The notes beneath the pieces were generated by a model that was not told where the DNA came from, searched no databases, and was given only the letters and a program-made list of their open reading frames with translations. Source: UBA2020 sp964551435 (GTDB taxonomy: Bacteria; Pseudomonadota; Alphaproteobacteria; Micavibrionales; UBA2020). Taken from it: a stretch of 64,000 bases of DNA. This document shows positions 51,935-59,341 of the stretch, in pieces. The stretch covers positions 124,001 to 188,000 of the forward strand of contig CAZKBS010000002.1 of the NCBI GenBank assembly GCA_964551435.1, read 5' to 3'. Both the position numbers and the translations under genes were made by a program. Numbering within the stretch: position 1 is the stretch's first letter; every line of letters starts with the position of its first letter.

Positions 51935-52438
51935 TTAAACCCGACGCGCGACCATGCTGCGGATTTTATCGGTATTCAGCGGCTGATGCTGGCCGTCTTT
52001 TTCAAGGCTGAAGCCATTGCCACGCCAGATACCGTCTGCCACCTGCGCATAAACACGCATCGACAGTGCCGCTGCCTGCTTGTCGGACGACAGTTTGAAC
52101 GTGCGGCGGATATCCGACAACTTGCGCAGGTCTTCGCCCGCCAGCGTAAGGCCGATGTCGCCCGTCAGATAGGCAATACGTTCCTTGCCACGCGCGGTTT
52201 TGACGGCCGTGGCTTTATCAAGGAACAGGTCGGGCCCCGTCCATGCGCTACCTTCGTATACCGCAGCGCCCTTGGCGATATCGCCCGTGACACCGTGCAA
52301 AAAGCTGATGGCTTCTTTCAGCACCGTCTTCACGCGGCGGTTCGGACGCGCCGCGGCACGCACGTTGAATTTTTCTGCAAGCGACAGGGCACGACCGTAG
52401 TCTTCTTTGGGAAGTTTTGCGTTATGCGCGATGGCCAT
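51935..52438 (-). CDS. Hypothetical protein, 167 aa
   Basis: GGAGA lies about 6 nt before the ATG. A soluble, basic, helical N-terminal half (KEDYGRALSLAEKFNVRAAA, RPNRRVKTVLKEAISFLHGV) precedes a second half with YLTGDIGLTLAGEDLRKLSD. No signal peptide or membrane segment. It lies 32 nt downstream of prfB in the same direction and may share its transcript. No family recognised. Confidence 0.68.
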   Translation of the reverse strand: MAIAHNAKLPKEDYGRALSLAEKFNVRAAARPNRRVKTVLKEAISFLHGVTGDIAKGAAVYEGSAWTGPDLFLDKATAVKTARGKERIAYLTGDIGLTLAGEDLRKLSDIRRTFKLSSDKQAAALSMRVYAQVADGIWRGNGFSLEKDGQHQPLNTDKIRSMVARRV

Positions 52439-52470
52439 GGGATATCTCCTGCAAAAAATGATATTTAAAA

Positions 52471-53617
52471 TCAGTCAAGGTCTTCGTAGGCGACTTTGGG
52501 CTCCGCGCCATCCTTGCCGGCGTTGAGCTTGTAGGCCAGAGACGCTTCGAGAAACGCATCGAGATCGCCATCCAGCACCCCCTGCGTGTCCGAGGTTTCA
52601 TGCCCCGTGCGCAGGTCTTTGACCATCTGGTACGGGTGCAAAACATAAGAGCGTATCTGGTGGCCAAAACCGATGTCGGTTTTTTCATCTTCGCGCTGCT
52701 GTCTTTCGGCATCGCGCATCATCTGTTCGCGCTCATAGAGTTTCGCTTTCAGCATTTTCATCGCCTGCTCGCGGTTTTTGTGCTGGGAACGTTCACTCTG
52801 GCAAGCAACCACAATCCCCGTCGGGATGTGCGTCAGGCGCACGGCGGAGTCCGTTTTGTTAACGTGCTGGCCGCCCGCGCCGCCGGAGCGGTAGGTATCC
52901 ACGCGCAGGTCTTTAGGGTCGATCGTAATATCGATATCGTCATCGACAACCGGCGTTACAGAGACGGAGCAAAAGCTGGTATGGCGGCGCGCGTTTGAAT
53001 CGTAGGGCGAGATACGCACCAGACGATGCACGCCCGATTCAGCTTTCAGCCAGCCGTAGGCATTTGGGCCGGAAATTTCCAGTGTCGCGGATTTGATGCC
53101 CGCAACGTCGGCATCCTGTTTGTCGAGCAGCGCGAGTTTATAGTCATGCTGTTCCGCCCAGCGCATATACATGCGGAAGATAATCCCCGCCCAGTCGGCC
53201 GCTTCGGTACCGCCCGCGCCGGCGTTGATTTGCAGATAGGCGTCGCTGCCGTCCATTTCGCCGGACAGCAGGCTTTCCAGTTCGCGGCGCGCGACATCGG
53301 CTTTGATGGCATAGAGGGCTTGTTCCGCCTCGCTCACCAATGCGGCATCGCCTTCCATCTCGGCAAGTTCGATCATGCCCAGCTGGTCTGTCAGGTTGTT
53401 TTCGATGGCGCGGACACCATCGATTTGACCTTCGAGGCGGGTGCGTTCCTTGAGGATTTTTTGCGCGCGTTCCTGATTATCCCAAAGCTTGGGATCCTCG
53501 GCGAGCGCATTCAGTTCGGCAAGACGGTGGACGGCACGGTCCCAGTCAAAGATGCCTCCTCAGCAGATCGAGGGAGGCTTTGATATCCTCCACCGCTGCT
53601 AAGACTTCGCTTTTCAT
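52471..53617 (-). CDS. prfB: Peptide chain release factor 2 with programmed +1 frameshift
   Basis: Releases finished proteins at UGA and UAA. The gene is in two frames. ATG 53617 opens a 23-codon frame ending ...RRHL then TGA (53548-53546); translation must slip +1 at CTT-TGA-C to continue for 358 codons, about 381 residues in all. The slip signal is complete: AGGAGG, CAT, CTT, TGA, C. The main part has the tripeptide region SPYDSNARRH and the GGQ loop SGGAGGQHVNKTDSAVR. The frameshift lets RF2 sense its own level. Confidence 0.97.
53545..53560 (-). promoter_or_regulatory. prfB: prfB programmed +1 frameshift site
   Basis: On the minus strand AGGAGGCATCTTTGAC combines an internal Shine-Dalgarno-like AGGAGG, 3-nt spacer and slippery CTT directly before TGA-C, as in E. 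coli prfB. Confidence 0.95.
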
Positions 53618-53651
53618 GACAAAACTCCGTTATCCCGTGGCTGCGCTGCTA

Positions 53652-54227
53652 TTAGGCGGCCAGCTGCTGCTGTTCTTCAACCGGGCCGCTCTGGATATGT
53701 GCTGCCATGTTCTGGATGAAGGAAGACAGGTCTGCGCCCTCGCCCGTCATCAGGATGCCATCGACGTGTTCTGCCGCGCCGCTCCAGACGGCACCGGCTG
53801 CGACGAGGATCTGGTGCGAACGCTCGGGGCCCGTGACGGTGAAGCCTTTGGCGAGTTCGATTTTGGCCAGCAGTTCGACCGCATCGCCCATGAATACCAT
53901 CGGTTTGCCCGCGGTAATGAAGCTGGAAATGATACGCTCCGCATGCGGGTTCGAGCCCAGTTTCTGCACGCTGCGCGCGCCGGCCGGCACGACAAGCGCG
54001 TCAAAATCGGAACCCAGCGTCTGGCCGATTTGCTGATCTACGGGGAAATACAGGCCCCAGCCGTTGCTTTGGCTGTTCCAACTGTTCACAAGGCCACTTT
54101 CCGTGCCAACGGTTTTGACGGTCGCACCGGTTTTCAGCATATCGCGCTGAACGGTGGACATAACGACTTCATCAACGCCGTTGGAAACGAGTACCAGAAC
54201 CTTGCGACCGGAAAGTTGGATATCCAT
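53652..54227 (-). CDS. DJ-1/PfpI family protein lacking the nucleophile cysteine
   Basis: The 191-residue protein has the DJ-1/PfpI fold: RKVLVLVSNGVDEVVMSTVQ, FDALVVPAGARSVQKLGSNP, ISSFITAGKPMVFMGDAVEL. Active members have Cys in the elbow after the [KR]P strand (AxCHG); here it reads FMGDA (residues 112-116), with no Cys. The glutamate position (Glu20) is kept. It may therefore be a structural or regulatory variant, like the DJ-1-like domain of large catalases. GGGAG precedes the ATG. Function unknown. Confidence 0.82.
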   Translation of the reverse strand: MDIQLSGRKVLVLVSNGVDEVVMSTVQRDMLKTGATVKTVGTESGLVNSWNSQSNGWGLYFPVDQQIGQTLGSDFDALVVPAGARSVQKLGSNPHAERIISSFITAGKPMVFMGDAVELLAKIELAKGFTVTGPERSHQILVAAGAVWSGAAEHVDGILMTGEGADLSSFIQNMAAHIQSGPVEEQQQLAA

Positions 54228-54389
54228 GTAGATTACTCCCTTGTTATTATTGCTTATTTTTCGACAAAGCGGGATAGCGGCATAAAAGCGCGGCTTTTCA
54301 GATGGTTGGCAACATAATCTGCGAGACCTGACAGAGTCAAGATTTTTCTTAACGTGGAACGTTTTGACCGAAAGCTATATGTGCAAAAA

Positions 54390-54418
54390 TTGACATAATA
54401 ATAAAGGCATACTATGAT
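54390..54418 (+). promoter_or_regulatory. Promoter of ankyrin gene 54458
   Basis: A perfect TTGACA (54390-54395), 17-bp spacer and TATGAT (54413-54418). The sequence after the -35 box, TTGACATAATAA, resembles that at 13586. Confidence 0.78.
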
Positions 54419-54457
54419 GCTTTATTATTCGTTCAACCACGCTACAGGCCGCCCCCG

Positions 54458-55096
54458 ATGACGCAGGACGCAGACGAACAGCACGCCGCGCTATTCCGCG
54501 CTGTCCGTATGGATGACGCCGCGGCGCTGCAGAAAATCCTCGAAGCGTCGCCGGACGCCGCAAGCTGGCATGAAAAGTCCGCAGACAAGCTGACGCCCCT
54601 GCACGTCGCCGCCCATCATGGCAGCACGCAGGCCATACGGATTTTATACAAACACAACGCCGAACTGGACGCGCAGGACAAGGACGGCTGGACTCCGCTG
54701 ATGTATGCCGCGGCTTTTGGCGTGCATCAGGCCGTCGTCACGCTCATCGAATGTGGCGCCAATCCGCATATCGAAGACAACAACGGCGATACCCCGTTGA
54801 CCAAAGCCGTCAAACGTTTCCGTAGCGACCTCATGCCAATTGATTATTCATCGCTGACGGCGCTGGTGACGGCGGGTGTGGATCCTGCCCGTAAAACCTC
54901 CAGCGGTGACAGTGCCTTCAGCCTTGCCAAATCGTTCAACAGCAACAGTGCCGTAATGGCCCTGATACATGCGGATCGCCTGCGTATCGACCACGCCGAT
55001 CTGGCCGCAGGGAAGGAGCCCGCCATCCGTGTTATGACCCCGCCGACCATCAAAAAAAGAAACAGGCCGGGGCATAATACCGCCGGCCTGTCTTGA
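54458..55096 (+). CDS. Ankyrin repeat protein with C-terminal IKKR motif, 212 aa
   Basis: About four ankyrin repeats span residues 10-170 (LTPLHVAAHHGSTQAIRILY, WTPLMYAAAFGVHQAVVTLI, GDTPLTKAVKRFRSDLMPID). The end carries IRVMTPPTIKKR followed by an 11-residue tail, the motif shared with 13664, 13948 and 50685. It has its own promoter at 54390 and a weak ribosome site. Its 3' codons overlap the terminator of the convergent sensor gene. Target unknown. Confidence 0.85.
   Translation: MTQDADEQHAALFRAVRMDDAAALQKILEASPDAASWHEKSADKLTPLHVAAHHGSTQAIRILYKHNAELDAQDKDGWTPLMYAAAFGVHQAVVTLIECGANPHIEDNNGDTPLTKAVKRFRSDLMPIDYSSLTALVTAGVDPARKTSSGDSAFSLAKSFNSNSAVMALIHADRLRIDHADLAAGKEPAIRVMTPPTIKKRNRPGHNTAGLS
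55051..55091 (-). terminator. Intrinsic terminator of the sigma/sensor operon
   Basis: ACAGGCCGG (55062-55070) pairs with CCGGCCTGT (55083-55091). On the minus strand a T-rich run follows (complement of 55052-55058). It lies within the last codons of the convergent ankyrin gene. Confidence 0.82.
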
Positions 55097-55109
55097 TCAT
55101 CCACCTGCG

Positions 55110-55559
55110 TCAAAGCCCGGGTTTGGGCATGGCTTTGAGCAAGGCGATGCGTTCTTCCGGTGTCAGGCTTTCCGCCATATCCACCACCATTTTCTGTCCG
55201 AGCAGCTGCAGGGCATCGACGGATTTGTAAAGTTCGTCAAACGCCTTCTGAAGCGCTGCCTTGTCGTAGTCTTTTTGCTCCAGCACCTGACGCACGGCTT
55301 GACGTTTCGCGCGGATATCGCCCAGCATCTCGCGCACCTGCGGCAGCTCTTTTTTCAGCTCCGCCTTGACCTTGTCGCGCGTTTCGGGCGGCAGGGTGCG
55401 GAAGTTCTTTGCAGCTTCCGACAAACGCTCCATACGCTGCGCGGCGGGCGGCGTGCCATAGCGGCCCATCAAAAGCCCGCCCATGAAAATATTTGCCGCC
55501 AGCGACAGAAAAAGCACGCCGTAAATCCAGAAAGATTTTTTGCAAACCGTATCTGTCAT
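55110..55559 (-). CDS. Spy/CpxP-like periplasmic (heavy-metal) sensor protein
   Basis: The 149-residue protein starts at ATG 55559, with GGGAGGAA 5-6 nt before it. One membrane anchor (IYGVLFLSLAANIFMGGLLM, about 12-31) is followed by a helical periplasmic domain (MERLSEAAKNFRTLPPETRD, REMLGDIRAKRQAVRQVLEQ) like Spy, CpxP and CnrX. It overlaps the upstream membrane gene by four bases (ATGA). In CnrYXH-type systems the CnrX-like sensor releases an ECF sigma factor via the membrane anti-sigma; the same gene set is here. The signal is unknown. Confidence 0.82.
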   Translation of the reverse strand: MTDTVCKKSFWIYGVLFLSLAANIFMGGLLMGRYGTPPAAQRMERLSEAAKNFRTLPPETRDKVKAELKKELPQVREMLGDIRAKRQAVRQVLEQKDYDKAALQKAFDELYKSVDALQLLGQKMVVDMAESLTPEERIALLKAMPKPGL

Positions 55560-55909
55560 GACCATTCCTCCCATCCGATATCACCGTCAATCATTGAAAA
55601 AATCACCGCGATGTCTTCATCGCCCTGCGGGGCGGCATGCTGGGATTGCCCCAGATGCAGCCCCAAAAGCCCCACCAGCGCGAAAACCGTGCAGGCGAAG
55701 GCCAGCCCCGTGCGCATATCCGGCAGCAGCGATGCCGCCCAGGCTTGCCAGCCGCGCGGCGCGGCGGCGGGCACGGATTGTCGCTGCGGCATATGGGTTG
55801 CCACCTGCACAATCCGCGCATGCAGATCATCCGGCACGTCTTCGCGCAGCAGGCTGAATTGCCGCATCAGCGCGTCTTCTTTTTGTGTGTCATTATTACG
55901 GTTCATCAT
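55556..55909 (-). CDS. Small single-pass membrane protein, candidate anti-sigma factor
   Basis: The 117-residue protein has a soluble N-terminal part (about 1-65: DALMRQFSLLREDVPDDLHA), then one membrane helix (TGLAFACTVFALVGLLGLHL, about 67-86) and a short acidic periplasmic end. Topology and position, directly after the ECF sigma gene (12 nt) and overlapping the sensor gene, fit a CnrY-like anti-sigma. No zinc-binding anti-sigma motif is present. Role is inferred from context. Confidence 0.72.
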   Translation of the reverse strand: MMNRNNDTQKEDALMRQFSLLREDVPDDLHARIVQVATHMPQRQSVPAAAPRGWQAWAASLLPDMRTGLAFACTVFALVGLLGLHLGQSQHAAPQGDEDIAVIFSMIDGDIGWEEWS

Positions 55910-55921
55910 TTCCCCCGTTTC

Positions 55922-56512
55922 TCACTCTTTCTCTTCCAGCGCTTCCAGCATCGGCTTCAACGCGCGGCGGGCCCTGACCAGTAGTCCTTCCAGTGCCTTG
56001 ATATGCACCCCCATCACGGCGGCGGCTTCGGCATTGGTCATTTCCTCAAGGTAGCAAAGCGTGACCGCCATCCGCTGGCGCTCCGGCAAACTGCGGAGCA
56101 TGGCGCGCAGACGCTTTTTCTTTTCGGCCTCTGCATATCCCTGTTCCGTATTCGCCGTCATATCTTCTATATCGACGGATATCTCTCCACCCTGCGGCTG
56201 ACGGGATTTTTTACGCAAAAAATCGTAACAGCAATTCACCACGATCCGGTGCATCCACGTCGTGACGGCAGATTCCCCCGCCCGCCATGTCGGGGCGTAC
56301 ATCCAGACACGCATCATGGCGTCCTGCGCGGCATCCTGCGCATCGGCTTGATTATAAAGCATGCCATAGGCGACGTTATAAGCCCGCTTCAGGTGGCGGC
56401 GCACCAGCATATCAAACGCTCTGGCGTCGCCCGAAGCCACAGCCGCCATCAGCGCCTCGTCGGCGGCTGTGGCGGCTGGATTTTCCCGCAATCCGTCGGG
56501 CTGGCCTGTCAC
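55922..56512 (-). CDS. ECF-type RNA polymerase sigma factor
   Basis: The 196-residue protein starts at GTG. Region 2 covers about residues 28-100 (AYNVAYGMLYNQADAQDAAQ, MMRVWMYAPTWR, TWMHRIVVNCCYDFLRKKSR). Region 4 covers about 135-185 (LPERQRMAVTLCYLEEMTNA, HIKALEGLLVRARRALKPML). It is preceded in the same operon by a secreted repeat protein (9 nt) and followed by the candidate anti-sigma and Spy-like sensor. It probably controls its own operon. Confidence 0.9.
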   Translation of the reverse strand: MTGQPDGLRENPAATAADEALMAAVASGDARAFDMLVRRHLKRAYNVAYGMLYNQADAQDAAQDAMMRVWMYAPTWRAGESAVTTWMHRIVVNCCYDFLRKKSRQPQGGEISVDIEDMTANTEQGYAEAEKKKRLRAMLRSLPERQRMAVTLCYLEEMTNAEAAAVMGVHIKALEGLLVRARRALKPMLEALEEKE

Positions 56513-56521
56513 GGCGCGATA

Positions 56522-57199
56522 TCAACGGTTGAATTGATAGGTGACGCTGCCATCGCGCGTATTGCCCCGCACACCGGTATGGCTGCGCGTCACGGTATTC
56601 GTATCGGCGTCATGCGAGGTGGTGGTCGCATTGTTGTAGGCTTTCCCGCTGTCGGTGGTGACACTTTTGGTCTTTTCGATGCCGCTGTCGGTTTTGCTGA
56701 CGGTGGCGTCATAGCTGCCGGTCTTGCCGCCAGACGTCGTATAGCTGCCGCTGCGCTGGCCGTCGCCTGCCGTGCCGGTATAAGTGGCCGATTTGCCGTT
56801 CTGGCCCTCGACCGTGTTGCTGTAGGTGCCGGTTTCCTTGTCGTAGCTGCGGCTGGAATCATATCCGTATGACTTACCGCTGTTCGTGGTCACGTTTTTT
56901 TGCGCATCGACACCTTGGCCCTTGGTATAGGACTTCTGGGTATTCACCACCCCGCCACGGTCGTTGCCAGTCTGGATGTCTTTCTGGCGGCTGCGGCCTT
57001 CACCGCGCTCGACGTTGCGGGTGGTATCGACGGTTGCCGAACGCCCGCTGCTACCCGTGAAGCTGCCGCTGCGGCTGCGCTCGCGCGCGTCGGCATCCGC
57101 CGCACCCGCCGTGCAAAACAGACCCAGCGCCATAACAGCACAAACGGCAGTAGAGAAAAAACGGAACGAGAGGCAGGAAGGTTTAAAAGCGGATGGCAT
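56522..57199 (-). CDS. Secreted Ser/Thr/Gly-rich repeat protein, 225 aa
   Basis: GGGAG lies 8 nt before the ATG. A signal peptide (hydrophobic 17-33, ending near AGAADA) is followed by about 190 residues rich in Ser, Thr, Gly, Lys and Asp. Degenerate beta-strand-like repeats recur, e.g. KSYGYDSSRSYDKETGTYSN, KSATYTGTAGDGQRSGSYTT and KTGSYDATVSKTDSG. No cysteines follow the signal. It looks like an extracellular or surface repeat protein. It is first in the operon with the ECF sigma factor. No family recognised. Confidence 0.78.
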   Translation of the reverse strand: MPSAFKPSCLSFRFFSTAVCAVMALGLFCTAGAADADARERSRSGSFTGSSGRSATVDTTRNVERGEGRSRQKDIQTGNDRGGVVNTQKSYTKGQGVDAQKNVTTNSGKSYGYDSSRSYDKETGTYSNTVEGQNGKSATYTGTAGDGQRSGSYTTSGGKTGSYDATVSKTDSGIEKTKSVTTDSGKAYNNATTTSHDADTNTVTRSHTGVRGNTRDGSVTYQFNR

Positions 57200-57360
57200 G
57201 CGGCGATCTCCCGGATAAATATTGTTTCAAAGCCCCTTTCGGACTTACTTGGAGATGATACCAGTGAAGCGTTAAAAATCCTGCGCGTTCGTCTTTTTAA
57301 TTTTATGCAAATAAAATCAGACAGATAGCCGCGCAGCGCTCAATCGAAGGCAAAAAAGTT

Positions 57361-57379
57361 TGGAGCGGATGAAGGGATT
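57361..57379 (-). other. Attachment-site core: remnant of a tRNA-Gly 3' end
   Basis: TGGAGCGGATGAAGGGATT reads, on the minus strand, as part of the T-arm plus the acceptor stem of a tRNA ending CATCCGC-T-CCA; discriminator U fits tRNA-Gly. The rest of the tRNA is absent, as expected at the distal end of an element integrated in a tRNA gene. The integrase starts 127 nt to the right. Confidence 0.65.
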
Positions 57380-57423
57380 ATAACAAGCCACTACAAATAA
57401 ACAACATTTTTTGCTACAATGAC

Positions 57424-57492
57424 CCACACAGAACCTACACAGGTACGGCATATCAAGCACTTACGCCGCCAATCTGCACAGTTTCTGCACAG
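57424..57492. promoter_or_regulatory. Paired CACAG repeats, candidate integrase arm-binding sites
   Basis: CACAG occurs at 57427, 57438, 57477 and 57488, in two pairs each spaced 11 bp. The last two are identical CTGCACAG boxes. Such helically phased short repeats beside att are typical of tyrosine-recombinase arm sites. Confidence 0.5.
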
Positions 57493-57506
57493 TGGGAAGC
57501 GGAGAA

Positions 57507-58802
57507 ATGAGTTTCATCCTCGATAAAGAGCAGATCAAGCCCGGCCTTATCATCTTCCGACGCGGCGACGTCGGGCACGACCACTATTACTGCCGGATCA
57601 GAATCCAGAACGAAGACCGCTACAAGACAATCTCGCTGCGGACGGCGGACCGGCAGACGGCCCGCGACCGCGCGATGGACGAGTATGCCGATATCCGCTT
57701 TCGGGTGAAACACGATGTTCCCGTATTCAACCGCCCCTTCTCGCAGGTGGCGGAGGAATATGCCGACGCCCAACAGCGCCGCGCCAACGCGGGCGAGGTC
57801 AGCCAAGCCCGCTGCAAAAATATCAGAAGCAAAATCGACGGCCCTCTCAAGGCTTATGTCGGCAGCACACAGATTCATCTGGTTACGCAAGACCGCTGGT
57901 CAGAATATCCGCTGTGGCGACGCGAAAACGGCGAAGGCCGTCGCAAGAGCGTCATCAGCGATTCCACTATCCGCATCGAGATGACCATTTTCGCAGCCAT
58001 CATGAACTTTGCGATCAGCAAGCGATACGTGCCCGCGCATCATCGCTTCGAGGGCATGCCAAAGCTCAAATCGAACCGCCGCGACGAGTTCACGCTTGAG
58101 GAATACCGCAAGCTGCACACCAAAGGTCGCAAGTGGATGAAGGAGGCGACCACGCCGCAAGGCGTCTGGTATCGCCAAGTCTGCTACAATTTCATTCTGA
58201 TTATGTGCAACACGGGGATGCGCCCGCCAGAAGCGAAGAACCTGCGCTGGCGGGACATCACCACCGCAAAAGACAAAGACGGACAGGAAATCCTTGTCCT
58301 CTACGTTCAGGGCAAAGGCAAAACCCGCAAGCTGATTGCTCCGATCAGTGTCGGGAAATACCTCGACCGCATCCGCGAGCTTTCCAAGGCGACCAAGCCT
58401 GACGACCATGTCTTTACGATTATCAACGGCAAACCGGCCAAATGGCTCTATCGAGACACCGTCGAAGAGTTATTGAAATACACCGACCTTCGCGAGGGGC
58501 CGAGCGGCATTCCCCGCACGACCTATTGCTTCCGCCATACCTACGCCACGCTCCGGCTCTCCGCCGGGGTGGACGTCTATATCCTCGCCCAGCAAATGGG
58601 CACTTCCGTCAAAATGATCGAGCAGCACTATGGGCATGTGAACACCATCAAACATGCCGACCGCGTGCTCATGGGTATCGGCGGTTGGGATGCGATGCAT
58701 GCCGAAATGAACGCCGAAATCGACGAGCTGGAAGCCAAGGCCAAAGAGGTGCAGTCCATCAAAGCCAAGCAAACGGACAAACCGAACCGCCCCAAACGCT
58801 AG
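57507..58802 (+). CDS. Tyrosine-type site-specific integrase
   Basis: Recombinase of 431 residues from ATG 57507, with GGAAG 7 nt before it; a GTG at 57492 is possible. The N-terminal arm and core-binding domains precede a catalytic domain with Arg239 (NTGMRPPEAKNLRW), CFRHTYATLRL with Arg343 and His344, and nucleophile Tyr375 (MIEQHYGHV). The box II histidine is Tyr (YCFR), common in this subgroup. The Lys/Glu-rich tail is coiled. It lies next to a tRNA-derived att core and drives the element that fills the right end of the window. Confidence 0.94.
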   Translation: MSFILDKEQIKPGLIIFRRGDVGHDHYYCRIRIQNEDRYKTISLRTADRQTARDRAMDEYADIRFRVKHDVPVFNRPFSQVAEEYADAQQRRANAGEVSQARCKNIRSKIDGPLKAYVGSTQIHLVTQDRWSEYPLWRRENGEGRRKSVISDSTIRIEMTIFAAIMNFAISKRYVPAHHRFEGMPKLKSNRRDEFTLEEYRKLHTKGRKWMKEATTPQGVWYRQVCYNFILIMCNTGMRPPEAKNLRWRDITTAKDKDGQEILVLYVQGKGKTRKLIAPISVGKYLDRIRELSKATKPDDHVFTIINGKPAKWLYRDTVEELLKYTDLREGPSGIPRTTYCFRHTYATLRLSAGVDVYILAQQMGTSVKMIEQHYGHVNTIKHADRVLMGIGGWDAMHAEMNAEIDELEAKAKEVQSIKAKQTDKPNRPKR

Positions 58803-59341
58803 CGCGCATCGTACCAGCCATCGAGTTCGATGGCCGATGCAACAGAGCTATGCGTTTCTGCCGGAGGTCACGACGCGCCGCTGGCGCATCCCGGTCGTGG
58901 AGTCCGGCCAAGCGGGCACGGGAAAAAGGCGCGCCGAGCTTCAAGCGCCCCTGTGATCGCGTCTTTCCGCGAAGCCGTTGCCTCAGCCGCTGGCGAACCA
59001 GAGGCAATGGATAGCGGGGCCTGCCTTCATGCAGGCCACCCTTACCCCAAAATCGCTATATCTCAGGATATGCCGCCGACCTTTTGAACGGCCACTTCAC
59101 CCCTAGCAGGCGTGGGCTTTGTTCTCGGCTTCGTCATGAATTCCCCTTGTGTTGTTTGCATCCCCATCGGGCAGCGTCATGCCCCCTGCCATGCGCGGGC
59201 GCTCATGGCGTCAACAGGAAGCCTCGGCTCCCCCGTCCGCAGGCGTCCGGTCCCCCCAATTTTCCTGTGTGACGCCGCGCCATCGCGCCTGGCTCTCCGT
59301 GGGCACGCCCGAAAGGGAAATGCAAACCAAGGAGAAAAAAC
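58803..59341. other. 539-nt stretch without a supported gene inside the element
   Basis: Several short open frames exist on both strands but none has a ribosome site, recognisable product or coding-like pattern. A 7-bp hairpin GGCCTGC/GCAGGCC lies at 59018-59037 without a T-run. The last bases supply the AAGGAG ribosome site of the next gene. It may hold the promoter for the small-gene cluster or gene remnants. Confidence 0.45.

Larger units (their letters stand above)
57200..57506. other. Junction between chromosome and integrated element
   Basis: This 307-nt gap contains no gene. Its left part should hold the promoter of the leftward secreted-repeat/sigma operon. Its right part carries a tRNA-3'-end-like att core at 57361-57379 and four CACAG repeats before the integrase gene. 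Confidence 0.5.

Noticed and set aside
53941..53958. GGGTTCGAGCCC considered as a tRNA T-arm
   Set aside because: It lies inside the DJ-1-like coding sequence and has no acceptor or anticodon arms around it.
58830..59272. Short rightward frames of 60-90 codons after the integrase
   Set aside because: No ribosome sites, unlikely amino-acid composition and mutual overlap in different frames.
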